Translations under genes and position numbers: made by a program
Part shown: one piece after another, positions 8,509-13,525 of the stretch
How positions within the stretch are numbered: position 1 is the stretch's first letter
Layout of the letters: the number at the start of each line of letters is the position of its first letter
The notes under the pieces: generated by a model
Seen by the model: the letters and a program-made list of their open reading frames with translations, nothing else
The model's database searches: none
What the model was told of the DNA's origin: nothing
Source of the DNA: Clostridiales bacterium
Lineage (GTDB): Bacteria > Bacillota_A > Clostridia > Oscillospirales > Oscillospiraceae
Assembly (NCBI GenBank): GCA_019410105.1
Contig: DXTB01000029.1
Location: forward strand, 1-13,525
Length of the DNA: 13,525 nucleotides
Reading direction: 5' to 3'

Positions 8509-8545
8509 GGCCCGCGCGGAATGAGGAGCGCATCCCGCGCGGGCC
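8509..8545 (-). terminator. GC-rich hairpin after the mutase gene (attenuator or processing site)
   Basis: Perfect 11-bp arms GGCCCGCGCGG (8509-8519) and CCGCGCGGGCC (8535-8545) around a 15-nt loop that contains a further ATG/CAT pairing. It lies 13 bases beyond the mutase stop codon (8558-8560) and before the exporter genes. The - strand sequence that follows is only mildly T-rich (CTGTATTTGTG), so it may permit read-through into the exporter genes or stabilise the mutase message. Strength uncertain. Confidence 0.5.
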
Positions 8546-8557
8546 GAGCGTCGGCGC

Positions 8558-10126
8558 TCATGAATACCAGGCGCCCAGGCCGTCCGTCAGGGCATCGTAT
8601 GCCCGCTTTACCTTGTCGTAATTCTTGTCCCGGTCCAGGACCACGCCCCGGCCAACGCCGTCCACGATCCGCCCCAGCCCGATCTGGTCCAGGCGGCTGT
8701 CCAGCTCCGCCAGCAGCGCGGGGGCGGAGCCGGGTTCGGTGGAGCGGCCGTCGAAGATGATGTGGAAGTAGACCTCCTCCAGGCCCTGCTTCTTGGCCAT
8801 CTCACAGATGGCCAGGGGATAGTCGATGCACCCGTGGGAGGACTTATGGGTGAGGTAGGCCAGCAGATGCAGGGAGGCATGGTTCCGTCTGGCATGCTCG
8901 ATGGCCTCCAGAAAGACCGGATTGCGGGCGAAGGAGCCGTCCTGCACCGCTGCATCCAGCCGCACGTCGTCCTGCATGACGCACCGGCCGGCCCCCAGAT
9001 TGGAGTGTCCGGCCTCGGAGTTGCCGGCCTTGCCGGCCCCCAGGCCCACAAATTCACGGGAGGCCTGCAGGCGGCACCAGGAGCGATTTTCCAAAAGGGC
9101 GTCCCAGTAGGGGGTGTGGGCCAGGTGGATGGCGTCGCCCTCATCGCCGGCGCCCAGGCCCCAGCCGTCGCAGATGATGAGGAGCATCCTCCGCCCCCGG
9201 CCCCAGGTGTGTCCCTCCGCCAGGGAGCGGCCGGTCATCTCCAGGGGCTGAGGAAGGCCCATGACGTCTAATATTGTGGGAGCCACGTCGCAGAGGGCAC
9301 CGTCCCGCAGGGAGATGGGGTCCTCCTGACGGGAGTCTATCAGAATAAAGGGCACCAGATTGGTGGTGTGGGAGCCGTCCGGCTTCCCGGCAACGGTGTA
9401 CAGCTTTTCGATATTGCCGTGGTCCGCAGTGATGGCCACCACGTAGTCCTGGGCCAGGGCAGCATCCACCACCTGCTCCAGGGCCCGGCTGACGTAACCG
9501 CAGGCATCCAGCTTGGCGGCGGTGTTCTGGGTGTGGCCGATGACATCACCGTTGGCGAAGTTGGTGACGATGAAGTCGTATTTCCCCAGGGCGCCCGCCA
9601 CAGTCCGGGCCACCTCCGGCAGGGAGAGCTCCGGCTTCTGGTCAAAGTCGATGCCTTTGGGAGAGGGGACGCACACATCCTCTTCACCGGGGAAGGAGGT
9701 GTTTTCCCCGCCGTTGAAGAAAAAGGTCACATGGGCGAACTTCTCGGACTCCGCGCAGTGGAACTGGGTTTTTCCGGCCTCGGAGAGGACCTGGGCCAAA
9801 GGTTTTACCACGTGTTCCGGCGCAAAGGCGACGGGCAGATGCTTGAACTTGTCGTGATACAGTGTCAGGATAGCGAAGTACAGATCCTTCAGCTTCCGGC
9901 GCTCCACGGCCCGGAAGTCGTCCGCCGTGAACAGTTCCGTCAGCTCGATCTCCCGCTCACCCCGGCGGCAGCAGAACACCACCGCGTCGTGATCCCGGAT
10001 GCGGCCGACGGGAATGCCGCGCTCAGTCAGCACCATGGGCTCCAGATGATAGTCGTCCTGCCCTGCGGCATAGGCATGCCGGACGGCCTCTGCCAGCTGG
10101 GCACCGCCGTGATTGGATACAGACAT
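8558..10126 (-). CDS. gpmI: Circularly permuted cofactor-independent phosphoglycerate mutase
   Basis: iPGM interconverts 3- and 2-phosphoglycerate in glycolysis using two Mn ions and a phosphoserine intermediate. This 522-residue protein has all parts of the roughly 510-residue family, reordered. Residues 1-300 match the native second half: substrate arginines R55 and R58 in RRGER; K129 in EKFAHVTFFFNGG; metal ligands D194 and H198 in FANGDVIGHT; D235-H236 in ITADHGN; H253 in SHTTN; end motif EMTGRSL. A short linker (301-313) follows. Then the native N-terminal half: D320 in CDGWG, catalytic S370 in GNSEAGH, H431, R461, R493, R499. Spacings match the native enzyme. S462 replaces the Asp after R461. 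The ATG at 10126 has GGGGAGG 7 nt upstream. It faces the LacI gene. Confidence 0.93.
   Translation of the reverse strand: MSVSNHGGAQLAEAVRHAYAAGQDDYHLEPMVLTERGIPVGRIRDHDAVVFCCRRGEREIELTELFTADDFRAVERRKLKDLYFAILTLYHDKFKHLPVAFAPEHVVKPLAQVLSEAGKTQFHCAESEKFAHVTFFFNGGENTSFPGEEDVCVPSPKGIDFDQKPELSLPEVARTVAGALGKYDFIVTNFANGDVIGHTQNTAAKLDACGYVSRALEQVVDAALAQDYVVAITADHGNIEKLYTVAGKPDGSHTTNLVPFILIDSRQEDPISLRDGALCDVAPTILDVMGLPQPLEMTGRSLAEGHTWGRGRRMLLIICDGWGLGAGDEGDAIHLAHTPYWDALLENRSWCRLQASREFVGLGAGKAGNSEAGHSNLGAGRCVMQDDVRLDAAVQDGSFARNPVFLEAIEHARRNHASLHLLAYLTHKSSHGCIDYPLAICEMAKKQGLEEVYFHIIFDGRSTEPGSAPALLAELDSRLDQIGLGRIVDGVGRGVVLDRDKNYDKVKRAYDALTDGLGAWYS
9185..9229 (-). other. Permutation seam: junction of native C terminus and native N terminus
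   Basis: Codons 300-314 of the mutase. The native C-terminal motif EMTGRSL ends here, and after the linker AEGHTWGRGRR the native N-terminal motif MLLIICDGWG starts at M314 (9185-9187). The bases before that internal ATG read CGGAGG, directly abutting it, so they resemble a ribosome binding site but are too close for normal use. They may be a relic of the ancestral start region; this is inference. Confidence 0.7.
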
Positions 10127-10133
10127 CAAAAGA

Positions 10134-10140
10134 CCTCCCC
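10134..10140 (-). promoter_or_regulatory. Ribosome binding site that fixes the mutase start
   Basis: GGGGAGG on the - strand, 7 nt before the ATG at 10126. It decides against in-frame starts up to 10252, which would add 42 residues that do not resemble iPGM and would lie upstream of the predicted transcription start. Confidence 0.8.
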
Positions 10141-10180
10141 CATGTTTCAGACCGCCATTCACAGTGGGCAGGAGAGCTTC

Positions 10181-10192
10181 TGTAAACGGACA
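10181..10192 (-). promoter_or_regulatory. Partial third operator half-site
   Basis: TGTAAACGGACA repeats the left half (TGTAAACG) of the operator at 10202 with an offset of exactly 21 bp, two helical turns, so both would lie on the same DNA face. The right half is degenerate. It lies in the mutase leader. A weak auxiliary site for the LacI-type regulator is plausible. Confidence 0.4.
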
Positions 10193-10201
10193 GTTAAAGA
10201 A

Positions 10202-10215
10202 TGTAAACGTTTGCG
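10202..10215 (-). promoter_or_regulatory. LacI/CcpA-type operator O1 at the mutase promoter
   Basis: TGTAAACGTTTGCG is a near-palindrome with a central CG and AAACGTTT core, as bound by LacI, PurR and CcpA proteins. It begins about 8 nt downstream of the predicted mutase transcription start, where a bound repressor would block transcription. The likely ligand is the divergent LacI protein. It also partly fits a CcpA cre box, so global catabolite control is an alternative. Confidence 0.7.
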
Positions 10216-10229
10216 ATTTTCTTGATTTT

Positions 10230-10259
10230 ATTTTAGAATATCCGTCTGTCATTTGTCAA
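10230..10259 (-). promoter_or_regulatory. Predicted promoter of the mutase gene
   Basis: On the - strand TTGACA (10259-10254) is followed after 18 nt by TAAAAT (10235-10230), a good sigma-A pair. Transcription would start near 10223, leaving a leader of about 95 nt that contains operator O1 and the auxiliary half-site. Confidence 0.65.
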
Positions 10260-10328
10260 GTCGGCGCCCGCCAAAGAATCTTCGGCAGATTTGGAGAAAT
10301 TACTATAATGATAATTTTTTCAGAGATA

Positions 10329-10357
10329 TTGACAAGTTTGATATAATTCTATATGCT
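10329..10357 (+). promoter_or_regulatory. Predicted promoter of the LacI-family regulator gene
   Basis: TTGACA (10329-10334), 17 nt, then TATGCT (10352-10357). An alternative pair is TTCAGA (10319-10324), 17 nt, TATAAT (10342-10347). Either gives a leader of about 100 nt that includes operator O2. The in-frame ATG at 10353 lies inside the -10 element, which argues against it as a translation start. Confidence 0.6.
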
Positions 10358-10392
10358 GTTCAATAAGAAAAGTGAAATTGACGATTCGTTTG

Positions 10393-10411
10393 ATTTTAAC
10401 GGCGTCAAAAT
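10393..10411. repeat. Quasi-palindrome next to operator O2
   Basis: ATTTTAACG and CGTCAAAAT flank a central G; 8 of 9 arm positions pair. It directly abuts O2 in the regulator's leader. It could be a second regulator's site or a small RNA hairpin. Nothing more can be said. Confidence 0.35.
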
Positions 10412-10424
10412 GAAAACGTTTACG
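10411..10424 (+). promoter_or_regulatory. LacI/CcpA-type operator O2 in the regulator leader
   Basis: TGAAAACGTTTACG shares the AAACGTTT core with O1, with centres 209 bp apart (about 20 helical turns). It lies roughly 47-60 nt downstream of the predicted regulator transcription start, so binding could cause autoregulation by roadblock, or by looping with O1. Confidence 0.65.
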
Positions 10425-10469
10425 CAACGGAACCGGCTCAGGCATGGACCGATGGAAAGGACAGAGATC

Positions 10470-11474
10470 ATGAAGAACGTGACACTGAAGGATGTGGCCA
10501 AGGCCGCCGGTGTCTCTTATGCAACGGTATCCCGGGCTCTGTCGGGGAGTAACCAGATCGGAAAGAGCACGCGGGAGCGGATTGTCCGCCTGTGCGACGA
10601 GATGGGGTACACGGGGAACTACGTGGCCCGCTCCATGGTGATGAAAAAGACGTATCTGCTGGGACTGGTGGTGCCGGCCATTGAAAATGAGTTCATGTCC
10701 CAGCTGGCCTATTATGTGGAGATGAGCGCCCGGGCCAGGGGCTACAACATTATGCTGTGCAACTCAGAGCCGGATTTGAAACAGGAGGAGATGGTGGTCA
10801 AACTGCTGCTGGGCCGCCGGGTGGACGGGATTTTGATCGTCCCCCAGTCCCCGGCCACCTATGAGAAGATCGCCCCGCTGCTGGAGCAGATCCCTGCGGT
10901 GTTTCTCAGCGAGAATCTGCGGGATCAGCCCCAGAGCTACGTATCTGTGGACAACAGCCGAGGCGCCTATCTGGGGGTGGAGTATCTCTACGGACTGGGA
11001 CACCGGGAGATCCTGTACTTCGGCTGCCGGAACTCCACTACCCATCAGCTCCGGGCGGAGGGCTATCTGCGGGCCTGCCGGCAATTCGGGCTGGAACCCA
11101 GGCTCCATCACAGCGACTTTGCCCGGTCCTCCATCGAGAATGGATATCAGCTGGTCAGGGAGCTGTTTGCAAAGCCCATCGACTATACAGCGATCTTTGC
11201 CTCTACGGACTCCAACGCACTGGGCATCCTGAAGGCGGCTGACGAGCTCCATATCCGCATCCCGGGGGATCTCTCCCTCATCGGATTTGACAACATCCCC
11301 TCCACTGCGCTGCCGCGCATCGACCTTACCACCATTGAGCAGCCGAAAAAGGAAATGGCCGTCCAGGCGGTGGATATGCTGCTGGACAAGATCGAAAAGG
11401 GGACCCAGGGTTATGTGCACCAGATTTTGATGCCCAGCCTGGTCCAGCGGGGGACCTGCCGTTCTCTGACATGA
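10470..11474 (+). CDS. LacI-family transcriptional regulator
   Basis: DNA-binding repressor of 334 residues. The ATG at 10470 is preferred because the family opening (MKNVTLKDVAKAAGVS) starts there and AAAGGA lies 8 nt upstream; the frame is open 39 codons further back without homology. The N-terminal helix-turn-helix (about 4-24) has VSYATVSRAL as its recognition region, followed by a hinge with ARSM, where most relatives have ARSL. The periplasmic-binding-like effector domain starts around LLGLVVPAIEN and shows family landmarks RRVDGILIVP, VDNSRGAYLG, FASTDSNALG and GDLSLIGFDN. The effector is probably a sugar or related metabolite but cannot be read. It is transcribed divergently from the mutase, with matching operators in the shared control region, so it likely controls both. 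Confidence 0.93.
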   Translation: MKNVTLKDVAKAAGVSYATVSRALSGSNQIGKSTRERIVRLCDEMGYTGNYVARSMVMKKTYLLGLVVPAIENEFMSQLAYYVEMSARARGYNIMLCNSEPDLKQEEMVVKLLLGRRVDGILIVPQSPATYEKIAPLLEQIPAVFLSENLRDQPQSYVSVDNSRGAYLGVEYLYGLGHREILYFGCRNSTTHQLRAEGYLRACRQFGLEPRLHHSDFARSSIENGYQLVRELFAKPIDYTAIFASTDSNALGILKAADELHIRIPGDLSLIGFDNIPSTALPRIDLTTIEQPKKEMAVQAVDMLLDKIEKGTQGYVHQILMPSLVQRGTCRSLT

Positions 11475-11507
11475 TGGCAGAGCGTTTTTTCAATTTGAAG
11501 AGTGACA

Positions 11508-11538
11508 GAAAAAACACCGTTCCTGGCGGTGTTTTCTC
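11508..11538 (+). terminator. Intrinsic terminator of the LacI-family gene
   Basis: AAAACACCG (11511-11519) pairs perfectly with CGGTGTTTT (11527-11535) around the 7-nt loop TTCCTGG; pairing extends outward with one mismatch, and TTTTCTCTT closes the 3' side. It lies about 35 nt after the stop codon. The A-rich 5' side could let it act on the other strand too. Confidence 0.8.
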
Positions 11539-11913
11539 TTGCGGCCGAGGTGCGGGTGAAAAGAAAATGGACTGCAGCAACTCCAGAGCTTCACAATAAT
11601 ATCTAGCAGGATATCCGCGCTGGTGGCATCCCTCTTGTCCAAAGCGTGATTCATATGGCTGTAGCTCTCCCGGTATTTCAGAATTTTCCAGACCAGCCCA
11701 GGAGAAGTGCTCTGCAATGGACTGGTGGAACTGGATATTCAGCGTGTTTTCCAGTTTCTTGACCCAGGTGCCTTTTTGTAGGTGCCAGCGCACTAAAGGG
11801 TGCGTATCAAGTCACCTGACTATTCCTTTTGAAAATTGCTTATTATCCCGGAAACAATCGTTTTTTACAGCACATTTTCCGCTCCTTGATTTTGGCGTGC
11901 CGGTCTGCGTCAT
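11539..11913 (-). pseudogene. Gene-poor stretch with a possible frameshifted remnant
   Basis: No intact gene is seen in these 375 bases. On the - strand, in the same frame as the recombinase and directly after its stop codon, a 33-codon frame (11913-11812) opens with TGAATG. After one more stop the frame continues through VKKLENTLNIQFHQSIAEHF (about 11757-11698). The protein-like text then seems to continue in a neighbouring frame as LVWKILKYRESYSHMNHA (about 11687-11634) and SADILLDIIVKLW. This reads like a small coding remnant with one frameshift, but I do not recognise the family and it may be chance. It lies between the regulator's terminator and the recombinase, so an attachment site may also lie here; none is identifiable without the other element end. 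Confidence 0.3.
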
Positions 11914-13104
11914 TCAGCTTACCTTTCGGCTCCACCATTTCCTCGCCTGGAAGGTGGTCATCGTTCGCTCTTTCGGTTTTTCTTCCTGTTCCGCGTCCCC
12001 CGCCTTGGCGATGCCCTGGTCGATCTTCACCGCCGCCCTCTGTCGCATCTCATCGGTGATGTGAGAATAGGTGTTCAGCGTGGTAGCGCTGGATACATGT
12101 CCCAGAATGGTGGGCAGAGTTTTGATGTCCATGCCGTAGGCCAGAGGGGGGGCAAAGGTGTGCCAGAGATCATGGTACCTGACCCTCTCACACTCGGCGT
12201 GATCCAGGAGTCTGTGCAATCTCCGGTGTACCACAGAGGGCCTCAGCGGCATGTCTTCTTTCTTAGGAGATGGGAACAGCCACCGGGAATCTATCCTGTT
12301 CCGGTATGCCCTCATTACGTTCAGGACCGATGGTGGCAGAAGGAGAGTGCGGACTGCCGCTTTCGTTTTCGGCTCGTTGACCACCAACTCCGAACCCACA
12401 ATGTTTACTTGTTTGTTGATCTGAAGTTCCCCGGTCGTCAGGTCCAGATCATCCCACTGAAGGGCTATCAGTTCTCCCAGCCGAAGCCCTGTCGCGAATT
12501 CCAGAAGGAACCGCTCGTAGTAATTTTCTTCGTTTGCCTGGATCAAAGGCCGCTGCATGGCCTCTCTTGAGAGTATCTTCATCTCCTTCCGCTTGAGGGT
12601 GGGCAATTTACAGCCCTCAGCAGGATTGCGGGCGATCAGTCGTTCCATGACCACTTTCTCCAGTGCGCGGCAGCACAGGCTGTGGCAGTTGATCACCTGA
12701 CTGTCCGCGAGGCCGCTTCCTGAATCGCCATCTGTTTTCATCCAGGTGCAGAACTGCTGAATATCATTGGTCGTCAGCTTATTCAGAGGGCTATGGCCCA
12801 GCCGGTGGCGGCTGTACAACCGGATATGGCCCTCGTAGATTCTCTGGGTGCTTGGCCGCACAACTGGCTTGCTGTAGTTCTCATACCAGAGATCCAGCCA
12901 GTCCCCGAAGGACATGTCCGCGGAGGGAGTAATGGTGTTTTTCAGTGCCTTCAGCTTCTCCGCGCACTCGCCCTTGGTCTTGACCAGTACATTCTTTGTT
13001 TTTGGGAAGCCTTTTTCATCGTACCCGATGACTACCCGGCCCTCCCAGCGGCCGTCTTTCCTCAGGCAGACGGTGCCTTCGCCGCCTTTGCGCTTTCTTC
13101 CCAC
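11914..13104 (-). CDS. Phage/ICE-type tyrosine recombinase, probably inactive (HxxR arginine is Trp)
   Basis: Integrase-type site-specific recombinase, 396 residues, normal length. The N-terminal part (RKGGEGTVCLRKDGRWEGR) is the usual AP2-like arm-binding region; a core-binding SAM-like domain (about 62-165) and the catalytic domain follow. Catalytic residues are R208 in ATGLRLGE, the beta-hairpin Lys in NEPKTKAAVR, H311, H336 in ILGH and nucleophile Y346 in NTYSH. The second arginine is missing: HDLWHTFA has W314 where the family has Arg (codon TGG at 12165-12163, one transition from CGG). The following FAPPLAYG is also unusual. Start is GTG at 13104 with GAGAGGGG upstream. It overlaps the recombinase stump upstream. 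Likely a dead integrase of a degraded element. Confidence 0.88.
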   Translation of the reverse strand: MGRKRKGGEGTVCLRKDGRWEGRVVIGYDEKGFPKTKNVLVKTKGECAEKLKALKNTITPSADMSFGDWLDLWYENYSKPVVRPSTQRIYEGHIRLYSRHRLGHSPLNKLTTNDIQQFCTWMKTDGDSGSGLADSQVINCHSLCCRALEKVVMERLIARNPAEGCKLPTLKRKEMKILSREAMQRPLIQANEENYYERFLLEFATGLRLGELIALQWDDLDLTTGELQINKQVNIVGSELVVNEPKTKAAVRTLLLPPSVLNVMRAYRNRIDSRWLFPSPKKEDMPLRPSVVHRRLHRLLDHAECERVRYHDLWHTFAPPLAYGMDIKTLPTILGHVSSATTLNTYSHITDEMRQRAAVKIDQGIAKAGDAEQEEKPKERTMTTFQARKWWSRKVS

Positions 13105-13406
13105 GATTGCAACCCCTCTCTGAAGATGTCTGTCAGGAATTCCTCTACGATCTCAGCCGCCCGCTTCTGCATATCGCCAGTGGTGTGGGTATAGGTGTCC
13201 AGGGTGAAAGCAGTCCGTGTATATCCCAGGATGCCGGATAGGGTCTTGACATCCACCCCGCTGGCCAGGGCATGGGCCGCGAACGTATGCCGCAGATCAT
13301 GGAATCGAAGCTCAGGCAGTCCTGCCTGCTTCAGCAGGACTTTCGTCCGTTCATAGGCTGCACTTGGCCGGGTTGGATGTTCCGGCTTCATCGTGTCATG
13401 GGACAC
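13062..13406 (-). pseudogene. C-terminal stump of a second tyrosine recombinase
   Basis: The 114-codon frame (GTG at 13406, ATG at 13391) encodes only the last part of an integrase: RFHDLRHTFAAHA with intact HxxR, ILGYTRTA and the nucleophile-like Tyr in LDTYTH. Here the third catalytic position, normally LGH, is LGY. Upstream the frame is open only to 13442, then a stop occurs at 13445-13443, and no N-terminal, core-binding or RI-arginine region is present. The stop at 13064-13062 lies 43 bases inside the next recombinase gene. It is most likely the remainder of a tandem or older integrase, truncated by deletion. It could only be functional if the rest were supplied elsewhere, which is unlikely. 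Confidence 0.8.
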
Positions 13407-13452
13407 ACAAAACGAAACTGGAGTACCTTGAAAGAGGCGGTTTTATCTGCAA

Positions 13453-13470
13453 TTAAACGATATTTAAACG
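13453..13470. repeat. Two TTAAACG repeats, 11 bp apart
   Basis: TTAAACG occurs at 13453-13459 and 13464-13470, one helical turn apart, just upstream of the recombinase stump in an AT-richer stretch. Such spacing fits arm-type or excisionase binding sites near integrase genes, but two short copies can be chance. Nothing else is seen in 13446-13525. Confidence 0.25.
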
Positions 13471-13525
13471 GGAATAACTGGACGCAAAATAGAATAAGTA
13501 TGCATAGCGGCCCGCCTCATTCATA

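Noticed and set aside
8558..10126. Two separate partial mutase genes, or two unrelated metalloenzyme halves
   Set aside because: One uninterrupted frame covers both parts, no native segment is missing or duplicated, and the combined residue set and spacings reproduce a single complete iPGM.
10329..10347. TTGACA followed by TATAAT as the regulator promoter
   Set aside because: The gap is only 7 nt, too short for one promoter; TATGCT at 17 nt from TTGACA, or TATAAT with TTCAGA, fits better.
10353..10469. Longer N terminus for the LacI-family protein
   Set aside because: The extra 39 residues lie upstream of the helix-turn-helix start, and the first ATG is inside the predicted -10 element.
11789..11804. 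Short inverted repeat CGCAC/GTGCG as an attachment-site core
   Set aside because: Only 5 bp, likely by chance, and no second copy was found in the window.

Overview
The window looks like a chromosomal segment of a fairly GC-rich Gram-positive anaerobe of the Clostridia, most like gut Oscillospirales. This rests on strong AGGAGG-type ribosome binding sites, a VTGC lipobox, Clostridia-style heterodimeric ABC exporter genes and LacI/CcpA-type operators. No rRNA, tRNA or CRISPR array was seen, and the taxon assignment is inference.

Region 1 (1-4894, + strand) is the distal part of an import operon. It holds the end of a two-domain ABC permease, its ATPase, a lipoprotein solute-binding protein, a small four-helix membrane protein of unknown function and a HAD-superfamily protein. 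The last two genes overlap by 1 nt. The transporter has the AfuABC/FbpABC architecture. That group includes iron(III) importers and organophosphate importers, and the HAD partner makes a phosphorylated substrate plausible. The HAD protein lacks the second Asp of its catalytic motif I. A perfect 13-bp hairpin lies in the convergent gap near 4937-4975.

Region 2 (5001-10126, - strand) holds a phosphoglycerate mutase gene followed by two overlapping genes for a heterodimeric ABC exporter. The mutase is the most remarkable item in the window. All segments of a cofactor-independent enzyme (iPGM, GpmI) are present, but in circularly permuted order. The protein begins inside the native substrate-binding domain at about native residue 207. 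It runs to the native C terminus, crosses a short linker to the native N terminus, and ends where it began. Nearly all catalytic and metal ligands are retained with native spacing. The exporter pair shows complementary degeneracy of one ATP site.

Region 3 (10127-11538) is the divergent control region and a LacI-family regulator. Palindromes with an AAACGTTT core lie just downstream of the predicted mutase promoter and in the regulator's own leader, 209 bp apart centre to centre. A third half-site sits exactly 21 bp from the first. The arrangement suggests that the regulator controls the permuted mutase and itself.

Region 4 (11539-13525) is a decaying integration module. It has a full-length tyrosine recombinase in which the HxxR catalytic arginine is Trp, the C-terminal stump of a second recombinase directly upstream, and a stretch that may hold a frameshifted gene remnant.
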